Below are positions 30,049 to 44,100 of a DNA stretch of 64,000 bases, in pieces; position 1 is the first letter of the stretch; every line of letters begins with the position of its first letter. A program made the position numbers and the translations under genes. The DNA is from Chlorokybus atmophyticus (taxonomy: Eukaryota > Streptophyta > Chlorokybophyceae > Chlorokybales > Chlorokybaceae). The stretch is from the NCBI GenBank assembly GCA_009103225.1, contig RHPI01002823.1, positions 687,608 through 751,607 on the forward strand. The letters are read 5' to 3'. Under the pieces are notes generated by a model, which saw only the letters and a program-made list of their open reading frames with translations, was not told the DNA's origin and made no database searches.

Positions 30049-30718
30049 GTGTAATCGAGACAACGGCAAGCGGCGGCAATTGTTTACTTGCCGCCGCCGA
30101 CGCCTGTACCGCCGCCGCCGCTTAGGGTTTCAGGCCGACCTGGGCGTGGGCGAAGTTGCCGGGGTCGCTGGGGACGCGAACACCGAGGATCGCGAAGCAG
30201 TTGGCTATGGCGGACGTCGCGAAACACCGCTTTTGGACTCAACTACATTCACAGAATTAAACATATACCCATCAACCGGCTATAACCGTTTTCCAACGTT
30301 GAAAGGCCGAATTTGGGAAGCGTCAGGGACCGGTATAGGCCTATATCCACCAGCAGACTTGGGCTGTATTTACTCTTTCTGCTGTCGTGTAGCGAACCTT
30401 CTGCGCTATCTGAGCACATCTTGGGTAAAGTTAAAGTAAAAATATATAGACATTAACCAAGGCAGCCTTGAACCTGCAGGCTAGACAACGGGCATTCCCG
30501 CGTGGACAATTGTACCTTCCACTGATGGTGTGGTCTGGTCAGGTGGGGTGACGCGACATGTGTCACGTCAGTTTCAGGCAATGTTCACGAGCTAGTTCGG
30601 TCAAACCGGACGAGTATGTGAGCCACTGATCGGGATCAATGGTCCAACCCTAGGCTAGGCTCTGGTGCAGCCTGGTCTGGTCTGGTCTGGCCTGGTGCCG
30701 CCAGGCCAGGCGGCAGCC
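30049..30718. promoter_or_regulatory. Shared 5' region of sirtuin and golgin genes
   Basis: The 670 bases between divergent start codons hold CCGCCG repeats at 30070-30120 and tctggtctggtctgg-like repeats at 30660-30710 just before the golgin start. No TATA box stands out. A bidirectional promoter is likely from the layout alone. Confidence 0.4.
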
Positions 30719-33700
30719 ATGAAGAAGTTTTTGTCCAAGAGTAGGGAGTTGGCAACAAACCTGGCCAGCAACCTGCCAGCGACGTGGGAGATCCCGGCAA
30801 CAGCGACCAGCAGTGGGCCCACCTCGCCGGTCGCCTCGCCGCCTGGCACTGGAGGCAAAGAGCACTCGCCACGCGGATCGGGCGCAGCACCTTCACCTGT
30901 ACCTTACATCAGGTCTGTGCGTGCTAATGGGCATGCACTTTTCCGCTAGTGGCAGTTGCTGTACTTTGCTATGTTGGTCGTTAGTTTGACCATCACGTGT
31001 GAGACACCGAGTGGTTAGCGTGTAACCAACCAACATCCCCTGTCGTTCAACCAGTCAGTGGCGCATACGGTGTGTGTGTCGAGGAGTTCTCTAAGGCAGA
31101 CATCGTGTTGAGCTCGAAGGATGATGTTGCGTCGTTGTAACAATGCGCAAGACCTCACCGTGTGCTTATTCACACCTTAACTGGAAGTATTGAGAAATGC
31201 TGAGTTGGGCCAGCTGTGACCGTGCATGTTGCAACGCAGACTTCCTATTGAGAGCGCGAAGAAGCTGAAGTGGTATGATCAGCAGGAGTTGAGTGAGCTG
31301 ATCAAGATCCACACGGAGGAGCAGCAGCAGGTATGCCTCAAGCATTGTGGGCGCATGAGTGTTGGTACAATTACGTATTGAGTAATGCAGCTCACGTTTA
31401 TGTAGTGTTAGCAGCTCACACGACCAGTTCTGTTGTGTACTGTCCATGCCATGTGTGTTTGTAGCGGTAGGTTGTTCACTGCTTCCTTGCAAGTGAATGC
31501 ATGCACGCAATCAACCACTTGTCACCACTTGCCACCACCAGGTTTTCAAAGAAAATGACGCGCTGCGCGCCCTGTTGTTGCGCAATGTGACAGAGGAGCA
31601 GCTTGAACGGCGACTGGAGCGCATCCGCAATGCTGGCGCAGGGGCTGCAGCTGTCCGCCAAAGCGAGGACGATGTCAATCGGGTCCTGCTGCTCTCTGCT
31701 CAGGTACAGATTGGGATAAAGTCAGATATTTACACGTGCGACTCCAGTGTCACACGAGTGTGCTGGTTCTGGTGCAAACCTCCATCATAAGTTTTGCGTC
31801 TAAGCAGCTGCAGTCAATTGGGCTCTTCAAATGTGTTAAGTTGCGTAATGCAGGCGGAAGTACAAAGGCTGCGCGAGGCAGTTGCAAGTTTGCAAGACGA
31901 CTTACAGGCAGCCGCCTCAACCACAGCGCAAGTGGAGCGGAAGTGGGAGCTGGCGGATGACGATGGTGCGCGCCTCAACAGCCCAGACCCGGCATCCACC
32001 AGTGAAGCGGGTGTTCAAGAAGAGTTGCGCCAGCTGAGGGTGAGACAAGCAGAGCGAGCACTCGGTTCATGCATTGGTTTCAGACACAGCTTTTGCTTGG
32101 TCTTTGATGTAAGGTGTCGCTTCAGGCGCGGGTGCAAGACAGCGAGAGCCTTGCTGCGCAGCTTTTGCAGGAACGGGATGGGCTGAATGCCAGCAAGCAG
32201 TCTTTGTTGGAAGACTTGGAAGCTGTCACAGCTCGTTTGAGCTCTCTGTCGCTGGGGGCAGAGGATAAAGCAGTTCAACTCGTGATTAATGTTGGAGAAG
32301 CCAGCACAGGCACACATGCTTCCCCTCCAGCTGTCTCAAGTCCGTCCACACATGCTTCTGCACAAACAGATGCCAACCCTATCGATGAAGCGCAAGGCAG
32401 CGAAGCCTTGCAGACAAGAGTTGCACAGTTGCAGGTGAAAAATCCATCTCATCCCAGTCTCAGTTTGTCAGTTGAGCAATTAGAGTGGACTCTTGCGTTG
32501 GCTGCCAAGCGTGAAGCTGCATCATGATTAAATGCTGCACTGTTTGCATGCGCAGGCGGAGAATCAGGACTTGCAGGCACAGCTGGAGAAGGAGCGGCAG
32601 CGAGTGAAAGAGACGCGCAAGAGACTCACTGAAGCCCGCGCTGCAGAAGCGCTTGTTGGCTCGATTGATGAAGGTAACTTGCTTACTATTGTGGCCATGT
32701 GCTTGGATGAGGTCCAGGTAGTGATGTCTTCACACGTCAATGTCGCACCTGTTATTTTTGGTATACCAAGCTCATACAGTTTGATGTTATAACAGCGGAG
32801 TTGTCCAAGTCTACTGCTAGCAGCCCTGGATCGCCAAGGAAGGCGAAGCCGAGTGATCCCCTCGGAGCCAACCTGCCTGCTATAAAGACCAGATCTGGCC
32901 ACAGCGCCGTCGCTGTCGACATCAGCTGGTCTGTCCAGATGCTCCAGGACGCATTCGCGCCGGGCAAGAAGAAACCAAAGCAGGCGGTGGTTGAGGCAGC
33001 TGAGCGTGTTCTGGAGCGACTGCAGTCGTGCAACACTGCCAGCAGTAAGCGCTTGCTCTCGCCAGAATGGTGACTGCCAGCGTGTGCAAGGTGTACAGTG
33101 TGCCTTGCACACTGAGTCTCTTTGTGTGTTGGCAGCATCCAAGCCTTCGTCTCCCATGTCACCCCGCCCGGGCTTTTCATATGCGGATGCCGTGCGCACG
33201 GAGGTGGAGACTGCTTTGAAGCACAGCCAGTTTGAGGCCAAGCGCGCAACCGAGCTGGAGGACGAGCTGGTGAAGACCAAGGCAGCCATGCAAGCGCAGC
33301 AGCAGGCTTCCGATGCGAAGCGCGCAGAGCTGGAAAACCTCATAGAAGTAGTCAGGCAGGGTAGCAGCACAACAGTTTTGAAACTGATGGAGCAGCGCGA
33401 GGAGCTGGAAGGCCGACTGAACACAGCTCAGAAAGCAGTTGTTGAGAAGGATACAGAGGTACTGTGTTTGTTGCATGTTGTTCTTAACAAGTTGCAAGTA
33501 TCCCTACGTGCAGTTGGTTGATTGTTGCATCGATGTATGTCACACAGTTGCGGGAACTCGCTCGTCGACTATCAGAGCAGGAAGCGCAGCTAGCAGATGC
33601 ACGGAAGCAGTTGAGCGTACTCGACAGGGGCAAAGCTGCAAATTCAGAGCTTGCAGAGAAGGCGACATTGTCCAGCAGGCCAACATCGCCCGACAGGCCA

Positions 33701-36480
33701 ACATCGCCTGAAGCCAAGTCGTCACCGCGAAGCATTTCAGTTTCAGAGAAGCCTAAGCAGGTTGCAGAGTTGGAGAGAGTCGCAGAGGAGCGCCGCAAGA
33801 GTGTTGAAAGCATGAGTGCTGAGCTTGAGCGGGTGCGCTCAGAGCGATCACAGCAGGAGCAGCAAGCTTCGCAGGTGGCGCGCATGCTAAATGAAGCCTT
33901 GGCGCGAATCTCAGAGTTGGATAGCACGATCCACGTTGCAACTAACAGGGTACACACAAATACAAACATGGATTCAGTTTGCCTTGTCGTCGCTCAGCTA
34001 GTACTTGGTACTCCCTTGATTGTGCCTTTGCTGGAGTTGCTTTGCTGAAGTTGTTGTGGTAATGCCAGGCAAATGAGCTTGAGCAGGAGGTCAAGCGGCT
34101 TACGCACAGCCTTGCGGAAGCCACCGCTGCTTGCGAGAACCTGCAATTTGAGCAACAAGAGCAGCTTGCTCTGCAAGCCCGTAACATAGCACAGTTGGAA
34201 GAGGAGAGGCACCGAGAACTGCAGAAGGCGCAGCGCGAACTCAAATTTATTGAAAGAGAGCGGGAGGTTCAGGTCGGTGGCTGGGTGTCAAGTAGTGCAC
34301 AGCTTGGCTTGCTCAAATGTGTAAGAGTAGTGAGGTGCTAAGTCGTCAATCTATACTACAGGTGGGAGAGCTCAAAGTCATTGCTGAATCAGCAACTTCA
34401 AGGCTGCAAGAGTTGCAGGCAGATTTTGAGAGGCAGATGGCACAGCAGCAACAAATGATATCAGAGCTCACGCTTCAGCGTGACAAGGTAAACCTTCCCC
34501 CCGCCCTCCAACTCATTATGAAAACTCAGACATGCAATGGATGCCTGCTGCAGTCATCTGGCAAATTGCAACTCGCGCTTCATGCCATCCTGGCCAGCCT
34601 TTGTTCGCACTGTTCAGGCAATCATGCTGACATGGGTTTATCCTACAGAATGCCACGCCAAGCGTTATACTTTACATGTTATGTTGGATGTCATGGACGG
34701 ACTGCTGCTTTGGCAAGCTGTGCGTGTGTGTGTGCGTGTGCGCGCGCTCACCACTGTTACTGTGTGGGCACTTGCGCACTCAAGTGATGTGTCACTTACC
34801 AGGTTGAGAGGGAGCTGCTTGCTACTGCCAAAATTGCCAGTGATTTGGAGCGATCATCCCAGCAGCAAGCAGAGGCGCTTGAGGCTGGCCGCACACAGTT
34901 TTCAGCCGAAGATGATCATGAGGTCAGCTTGAACCGACTCAGCATCAATGCTGCTCAGTCATCTCATTTGCCCGACAGCAGGACTCTTTCCTGCAGGTGT
35001 CGGCAGCCAGACTTGCCACAGAAACAGAAGCCGGCGCCGCGGTGTCGCGGTGGCGTAACGAAGCAGCGCGGTTGGAGTCCGAACGTGCTCAGATGGCGGA
35101 CAAGGCTGATTACCTCGTGCGCCAAGTCGCAGAGCTTGAGACGGAGCTGACAGCAATACAGAGTGAATTCAATGCGCGCGTTGCAGATGTCGAGAAGGTG
35201 TGCTTGTGTTGGTGATGTCATGTCCATGTGTGCGCGTCCTCTGCCAGAAGTCTCATCATGTGTGATGGTGTTGGGCGATTACTGCAGGTCTGGCAGCAAC
35301 GGTGCGAGGTGTTGGAAAAGCAGCTGTCCAAGCGTGTGAGTGCAGGCTCTGGGCGGCTGGAGGAGAAAGTGTGGGAGAGCAAGTACCGAGAGCTCAAAGA
35401 GCGGTTGGAGCGTGACGCACTCAACAACGAGAGCGCCTGGCATGACCAGTATCGCAGCTTGAAAGCCGAGTTTCGCGCGTGGCGTGAGAAAGCCCGCAGT
35501 ATGCTGGTGAGTGTGGTGATTACATGCGGGGCAGTGATACACTATGCAACTCAGCAATGAGGATGATTTGGCTATGTGCACACAATACCTGAATGTACAG
35601 ATGAGCAAAGATGAAGAGCTGACGCAGCTGCGGGTCAAGTCACGTGGAGACAGCCGCATTATGCCGGGCCCTGCTTTGCTGGCTCTGGCCAACAATGGGC
35701 GCCATGCTGAGTACCGTGAACTGCAGCACCCTGAGGATGAAGTGGACGCTACTTCCAATGCCTCAACTGAAGAAGTAAGTTGTGCGCAGGGCTCGGTAGC
35801 ATCCATCTGTGGATGCTTACCTTGCATCATTGTTTGACTTTGATTGGGACAGTTGTTTAATCCCACAGCAGAGGGGTTTTGCGTTGTGCTCCCCGCTGTA
35901 GTGATACCATTTGAGTGGTAGGCAGCATTTGCTGGTCGTAACAGTGGCGCCATTCACATTTGCAGATGGAGCGAGCAATCATAGAAGCTGCTATGATGCA
36001 AGCACTGCGGGAGAATGAGCTGCAGGTGAAGCAGCAACAAATAAAGGCCCTGGAGCAAATGTGGGAAGACAGCGAGCACACGCACGAGCTCCGAGACAAG
36101 GCCCAGCAGGTGCTGTGCTTCTACTATATGCTCTGCATACCTGTTACAAGCTGTTGGTTGTGACAGCATGTCTTCATGTGCCTGGAGACTAATGCAGTTG
36201 AATGCCTTTGTGACCAATGCAGGTGCTGAAGGCTGAGATCAACGAGCTGTCGCGGTCAAAGACAAGAGAGTCTGTGGACATGCTGTACCTGAAGAACGTG
36301 GTTCTGAAGTACATGGAAACAAATGAGCAGCAGACGCTGCTGCCCGTCATTGCCCGGTTACTGCAGTTCAATCAGGATGAGCAGGCGCGAGTCAGCGCGC
36401 TTATTGCCGCGCGAAACGCCGCAGCCTCCTCCCTTTTGCCATCCCTTGGGCCAATGCTTCCTAGCATATTCCAAAGCTAG
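30719..36480 (+). CDS. GRIP-domain golgin, trans-Golgi tether
   Basis: Seventeen exons with fully consistent phases give 1,163 residues: 30719-30912, 31240-31330, 31542-31703, 31854-32039, 32114-32434, 32556-32673, 32796-33044, 33136-33458, 33548-33949, 34069-34272, 34362-34487, 34803-34922, 34997-35197, 35288-35506, 35601-35774, 35966-36109 and 36223-36480. The start is MKKFLSKSRELATNL. The middle is almost continuous coiled coil with a Ser/Pro break (SSPGSPRKAKPSDP). The C-terminus carries a GRIP domain: DMLYLKNVVLKYMETNEQQ then TLLPVIARLLQFNQDEQ, including the Tyr needed for ARL1 binding in known GRIP proteins. Such golgins sit on trans-Golgi membranes through ARL1-GTP and capture vesicles. 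Gene is complete. Confidence 0.93.
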
Positions 36481-38116
36481 GCGTTGGTATACAGGGCGAT
36501 GAACCGCTGTATTCGGTTGCCCTCTTAGGCATCTGCTCTCAATAACCATGCTGTGCAGCTGGATACCAGCTGGGTACCAATTGTGAACACATCATATGTC
36601 TGGCAGGTTGTGCATGTTGCAGTCAGTGCATACGGTATCACAGACAAAGACAACCTAGGTAGCAAGCACGCCAAGTAGGCCAGCTAAGCAAACCATACAC
36701 AATTTAGACAGGGGGTATAGCTTACTAACACTAACACTACTCTACAACCCGACTAGCTATGTGAATATGTTTGTGCAAGTGCGTGCAAGTGCTGGTAGCG
36801 GCAAGCAAGATGGGGCAGGCGAACAACCTGCAGGAGGCGAGGAAAGAGCAGAGGAGAAAGAGCAGTTGAGTGCGGGCACGTAGATCTGCAGCCGTAAAGG
36901 GGCCAGTCATAGGGGCAACGTGCAATGCAGGGCAGACAGTAGCACGCGCACATGGCCGCAGCTGTGCAGGGAGTACATGACGTCAGCAGGCATGTACATA
37001 CAATGCGAAACGGCAATGCACATGCATAGTGGCATGCACAGTCAGCAGCATGCAGAGTGACATAGCGTATACCAACAACACCATTGTCAGGTTGACCACC
37101 GGGTTCATTCACTACCTCACACGCTGCACTATCCCTACCACCCCGTTAGCCATGTAAGCATGCACATGCATATGCGTTCACCTGCACAACGGCCGTGTGT
37201 GACAAGACCCTAAAGGCTGCAGTGCGGCTGCAAACGACAGTCGGCAGCGACGGCGGTGTTGTTGCCAGAGATGGTGGAGGGTGGGAGCAAGGCGGCGAGG
37301 GGAGTTAGCTGATCGTCGTGACAGCCGGTGCTGGTGACGTCGGCACTAACGCCAACGCCTATGTGCAGGTGACTGCCTCTGACGATTGCATGCATGACTG
37401 ACAGGGTGGAATAGTTGTAGTGGTAGAGTAGATGTAGAAGTAGGTGGTGAACTTAGTTCAGCCCGGTGGTTGTGTTCAAAGTGCGTATGTGTGTGGGTCA
37501 TGTTGCATATTGCACTGGACAGTGGCATGCAGCTGCTGGCAGCGCTGTGTTGTGCGTGTGTGTGCTGTATGGCATGCGTTGTACGCAGTGAATTCCCTCA
37601 CCGTTCTTTGTACACTCCCTCATAGTACACGCCGCACAGCAACAGCATGTACAGGAGATGCTCGAAGCAGTTTTGTACATGCATTATGCAGAAGCACATC
37701 AGCGCATTCTCAAACAGCATGCAAGCATTATCCTATGTCTACATGATGATGCGCCTGTCGAGTATGTGGATGCAAGGCCAGTACTCCTGTAGTTGATGAG
37801 TAATGGCAGATTTGATGTTGAAAGCAGTTATCAGATTTAGAACACGCAGAACTTGAGCACCTTGCTCAACTCGCACCTTGCTCAACTCATACAGCCATTG
37901 CCCATACAATGGCTATGCATTACACCTTTCCGCATAAAGAGGACATGCGCTGCATGCTCCCACCCGTTTTGCACCCAGCTGCAACATGCCCCAATCCACC
38001 AGCAGTGCAGGCACAACTGTTGTTCTTGTGGCAAACAACATAGACACCAGTGCACAAGCTTGGGTTATCACCAATAGGAAGCAGCGCAATTCATGGCTCA
38101 ACCTCACAAGGCACAG
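36481..38116. other. Intergenic between convergent golgin and MED14
   Basis: 3' flanks of two converging genes. Contains TGCATGCA and ACACGTG-type short repeats, but no supportable gene. Confidence 0.5.
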
Positions 38117-41100
38117 TCAGACTGCCACCAAACCAGCCCAACGCAAGCTCTCTGCAGCATCCCGAAGCCTTTGATTGGTGATGATGTGCGCCATTTGCTT
38201 GGGAACCCGCCCCTTGCCACTCGCCTTAGCAACTGCATCACGCGCTTTCGCCTACGAGACAATCAACAACAGATTAGGGTACTTCATACAAGCACAACGT
38301 CGCAATTGCATACAGCAGTCACAGTATGAGTACCAACATCAAAGCCCGTTGTACCTGCAACTGCATTCGCTCGTTTTCTGACACAGGCGACCCATCCCGG
38401 CCTGTCACACTAACGCCAGCAACTTGAATGGAGCTGTCTTTGATAGCATACCTCAATGCAACGGCTGTACAGAACAGCAGTTGTAAGAATGAGCCCACCG
38501 CGGGTTCAAACGCTGTTGCATCTGATGCATCAAGTCCGTCCTCAAGCACAGCAACAAGGCTTCGCACCAACATAAGGGATGTTGGCAATGGAGTTCGCCG
38601 GGGCGTCCATGTACTTGGCAGCATACAGGCCCACGACACACTCCACGGTGTTGGTGGACCTGTCGTGCCTCAGCACCGGGGCACCCGGCGCAGAGTGGCG
38701 CCACGCCGGTGGGGCTATAAGCATGGCCGCATTTGACAAGCAAAGCTCGCCTGCCACCATCGGAGGCTGGGGGGGCTTTCCTTTGGCGTTCCGGGGCGTT
38801 ACAGGCGGCGTGGCCAAACCACCTGTTTCAATCAGTTGTTGATCACATACAGCATGCCCACAACCAAATCTCGCAAACAACTGACAACTGAAAGAAAATC
38901 ATGAGACTAATGTCGATACAGAGGAGGACACACTGGATGCGATATGTTAAGTAAAGTACTGGCATGGCACCTTTGGTTTGCAGCTCTTGAGACAGCTCTT
39001 CACGCAGTTTTCGCTCCCACGCAATAAGCGCGATGAAGTCGTGCAGGGCATTGAGCGGCAGTGCAAGCATCTCAAGGAACGGCGTCATCCTGCAGACTTC
39101 CACGGGCTCGCACGCGACGCGGCAGGTGAAGAAGTTGCACAGCTCTGTAATCTCCACGTCCGTCAGCGTGCTTTGGGGTTGCTCCCGCGGTAGATTGGCC
39201 TGCCAGATACACGCACACAACACACACCGTTACAACACCATGCTGCATTTGCGTTTGACTTCTGAGTCAGGTCTGTTAACTGTTAACTCAGCGGATTGCA
39301 ACAACTTCCGTAGCACTGGCTTCTTGTCATTTGTACTAGAACCTGGACAATGGCTGCGTTCCACTCCTGATCCTGCAGGGGCTGCTTCTGCACCCGCAGA
39401 GTGATCTTCGACCACAGCCCAGCAAAAATTTCATACCCGTAGCCTCTGCAAGGTGCAATACAACACAGTCCGTCAGTGGTGAGTGCTCACATGGTAAGTA
39501 ACGCATGCGGCTTACAGCCCACGCTGCTGGGAAAGCGCAACACACACCACGCCTACCTGGCCATGAAACGAACCGCAGGCCGCCGATCCTGATGCGCGTA
39601 GCATAGCCAGCCGCCCTCTTTGCTGTTCTTGAACGTGCTCTTAACCATCTCCGGCAGCGTGGCGATGAGAGACTTGATGATGGCTTTCCTTAGGAGACGC
39701 CTGAGCGCCGTGTCCAACTGTGCTGGTGATACCCAAAGGCCCGCCAACAGCACGCCTCCCGCTTGCAACGACTAAAACAGGGAAAAACATATCTACATCA
39801 GGCGTGTCAATGTTCTGAAGCACTACAACAACAGCTGTACGTAACATGAGAGGATGTGCAACTTGGCGCTCGTCAAACAACATGCTGGTGCGTTCATTAC
39901 CTGTGCTTTTGAGCCCAGTTTGCCAGCCAGATCGTTCATGAAGCTGGGTAGGTTGTGGCAGTTGGTGAACCTCACCGGGTCGGGCACGCCTGCTTTGAGC
40001 AAGGCCGAGGGGGAGTCGAGGGCCTCCCCAAGCCATATGTGGTTTGGGGAGAACACGCGCATGTCAAAGGGGAAGACGCCCTTGAACACCAGCCTGATGC
40101 GCGTGAGAGACCGCTGCAGCCGGATGACATCGAGGGGCCATCGGGGAGGCGGCGGCAGATCAGAGGCAACTGCGGGTGTGGTTGTTGTTGTTGCTGTGGT
40201 TGTGCTCGCTATGGTGGGGGTGCTTGTTACAGGGGCGACGGTAGTAGTGAGGGATGCGACAGATGGCATTGATGGCAGACGCACGAGAGGTGCTTTGAAG
40301 CTGCCGCCGTTGGCGGTGATTGCAATGGGCAGCCTACCGCTTGCTGTCATGGTGGCTGAAGGGGGAGGAGGGAAGGCTACAGGTAACGATGATGGCTGTC
40401 GCATGACAGCCGCGAGCGCGGTGAACGGCAGCGCTGTAGAACACAGCGTGTCTACAACCAACCCTTCCTCGCGTTTATTTATGTACTGTTCTAATAACTG
40501 CAGCACACCGGATACAGTGAGCATCACACGATCAGCAAACACACTGCACGGCGCGCACACACGCTAGGCAGCGCACACGAACATGCGTTGGTGCATGTTT
40601 GTGCACGTATGTGTGCGTGTATGCATCCGCGTGAAAGCGATTGGTTGTGTATGTACTCCCGCAGAAGTTGAGCACTGTGGTGTTACCTGCACACTAGGAT
40701 AAATGTCTGAGGGAACAACTCGCACGCTGCATCCAGTATGCAACGTCCAACGCAACTCAATCCGCAACTGCACGTCCTGGAGGTGTGGTGGCGTTGTGGT
40801 CGCAGGGGCATTCTCTTGCTTGACGCCATCCATCTGCATTCGATACCGTAACACGGCATGGGTCGGGCCGACCTCTGCGAGCCAAATGTCTCCACTCGGT
40901 TCAACTTGCGAGTCTTGGAGGGAGTCCTGCTTCCGCCTTTGCAGTGCAGCGGCCAACCTTACCACAGAGCCCTGTGCGAGCCTGACGCGAGCAATATCGC
41001 CAATCAGTGCCTTAACAGGTGACTGATGTGCCTGTCAACACCAACAGCAAGGTGGATGAGTACAATCCAACCTATTGCAAGGATGGAAACATCATGCATG

Positions 41101-44100
41101 CTTCTTATCGCTGAGTGCACACCTCCTGATATTGTAGCTGAAGGCCAGTGGCTGTGAGCCGTATGTGTTGATCAGCCGCGAGGATGGAAAACCGCGGGCG
41201 ATGCTGTGCGTCGCTGAAGGTGGCTGCCACGTGCGTGGTGTCGACCTCTGTGGACCAGAGAGCCGACCTGTTCGACGGGCTGCTCGCCGTCTGAGTGAAG
41301 CTCTCAACACCGGTGGAGAGCTCATGCAAGAGCGTGAAGTACTGGTTGCTTATGCAGGCTGTCCACGAGTCATGGGCTGGCTGCATAAACCTGCGCAGCA
41401 TCACACCCGTGCATGAGCAAGGAGTGTTCGGAATACAAACCAACCCTCATATCATTATCCCACGACTTTGAGTTAAAGCAGCACGTGTTGGATGGCACTG
41501 GCATGAAGACCCTGCACATTATGACAATGACAGCATAATCGTACCTAATAGTCACTATAGAAGGTGGTACTTTGGGATCGCACACGTCAACAAGGGAGCC
41601 ATGCCCGAGCCCACTTGCCGTCGACCAAGACGGGACCGTCAACCGTAGCGAAGGAGGGTTGTGCGTCGCGCGCAACGCCAGTTCCTGGGTAAACAACAGG
41701 CCCTCCGCCTCCAGTTGAGACGCCAACCGCGCCTAAACAGAGGATGTCATGCACAGCAAATGCAAACAGTGGCTATCCAAAACGCCATTAACAAAACTCA
41801 CCTGTCGGATCCAACCCCAGCACTGCTGTACAACGGCAGCCAGCGTCTCATCGAGCGCCTTGCCATGGAATGTGGTCTCGCCATTGACAGGTGCTTCCGG
41901 GTCCATCTTCAACCTCTTCATAGACAGCTGCTGCTCGCCCTCACTAACATCGAGTTTCCGTTTCCAACCCGTCGAGACACGGCCTGCTTCGAGACTTGCG
42001 GTGCCAAGCTGTTGCTGTTGTGTAGGGAGCAATGAAGGGATCTCGACCCACGTCCTCGCTCGCTGCATGTTGGCTACAGACGGTCGGGTTTTCTCCGCAC
42101 GCACCAGGTAGAAGGACATGGCGTACTCGTCTGTGAGCTGTACGAGCAGGTAGAAGGGACCCTGTCCCGGGAACGCAAAAACAACCCAACGGTTGTTTGC
42201 ATTGAGCTGCGATATGTCGGAAGTCAGCTGCGCTACCACCTCGGGCCTCCCAGCCATCTATACAAGATTGAAAAGATTGTCAAAGCCAGTACTGCAACAT
42301 GTGCATACAACTGCAAAGAGCAATTGTGTCAAATCCTCTGCATCTGCATACAAGCACATGCGCTCATGCAACACGTATAAATGCACGTAGGTGCATGTGT
42401 TTGTCTTGATGGAAGACTGACCAGCCCAAGGGATGTTGCTGCGGTGCGAACGAGGTGTTTGACAACTTCAAAGCGTAAAGCCAACAGGGCATCAACAAGT
42501 GACGAGGTTCCCGAGTTCAGAGCAGTTTGCAGCTCGTCAGTCACGGGGCCCACAAAAGTTGCCTCAGGGGCTCGAAGCAGCAGTTGGCCGGTTCTGCAAC
42601 AGTGTACCGTACTTGCTGCACGCAACATGCCAAAGCAAATGCACGTACTTAAGGGACAAGACAACTCACCTGGAGTTGACAGCCACTGTCATGAACAAGT
42701 CTCCGTGTGCTCGCACAAGAACAACTGTCTGTGCAAAGGGGTCTTCCGGTTGCAACCCTGAAGAGAGCTGAACATCATCTTTGGCTTTGCATAATCTAAG
42801 ATCCTCGCGACATAGGTCTGCCAGCCGCTGTAGCGCAGTGTATATGTGACACTGTAGAGCATACACCAGCAACTGCTCCACGTCCACGCGGCGCAGGTTA
42901 ATTCTAAACGTGGCCGCTTTCTGGGTGGCTGGGTCCAACACCTGCGATACAGTAATGATGAAGCTTGTGAACTTGTGATGGACCGTAGCTATATCTGGTG
43001 TATCTCTCGGCCATACCTGCAGCGAATGGCGGCAAACGAGAAACCGATCCTGATCGAGCTCAAGTCGCATGGCCGGCTGCTCAGCCTTGGGTTCTTTGAG
43101 AGTTTCCAAACCCGAGAATATGTCATCAACGGCCGATGCAACCACTGGGGGAGGCACGCGGGGCTGAAACAACATACAGGTTGATACATACACGACCAAA
43201 TATCAGCACCACAACGCACACATTCCGTCAGCAACACACACCTGCAAGGCCAGGTCGGCAGCCATAGTGTTCACGTTCCAGTAAGTGAGTGCAACGCCTC
43301 CAAGGGATCCTTGCTGGCCAGCAGACGGCCGAGCCTCTGCTGTGCCAGCCAGCACCCCCGTGACTCCAGTGGCCTGCTGGATGGTCTCATACTTCATGAT
43401 GTCCGCCCAACGCCCGCGCTTCAGCGCCACTGTCTGCCGAACGATCTGATCCAAGACAACTGACAGGCAAAGCTCGTGGAGGAGGGCATACACCTGCACA
43501 GTAGACAGTAGACAGTAGTACGCAGTGTACTCATAATAGTTCAACAAGATGATGGTGACATGGAAGCTGGAGTGCACGCGAGCACATACGTGAACCAATG
43601 GCTGTTCTGTAGCAGCCAATTGACGCTGGAACTCCTCGCGAATCCAGTCACGTTGATTTTTTGTCAACGCGGTGCGCCACTTCCACCTGTTGCTGTGAGT
43701 GTGGCAATCATGAAACTTTCACGTTACCTAAGGAACATGGATCAATAGAGCACAGGCTACGGAGGGCAGTTGAGAGTACCTGGAGCTTGCCGTGCCATTG
43801 CCGCCATCTCCAGCTAACAAGTCCAGGCTTAGCAGCTTCCATCGATCCAGACTGTCCTCATGGCCCAACGTCAATGTGGCACGGAACTCGTCCTCGACCT
43901 CAAGGAAAAGCTTGCCCTCGCTGACCTCAGCAACCGAACACCTCCGCGGAAGTGCCAACTCGTAGACAGCAGCTCTCAGTCTATCATCCAATCGAGCGAG
44001 GAGCTGCAAGGGGCATACAGGTCAGTAAATAAAGAGCATGACTAGCATGGTTGAAGTGTTCTTGCTTCATCTTACCTTTCTCCCTTCAGGGGTGCCCACC

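Noticed and set aside
30049-30069. Upstream TTG start adding seven residues to the sirtuin
   Set aside because: Nuclear genes rarely start at TTG, and an in-frame ATG at 30048 lies directly before the zinc finger.
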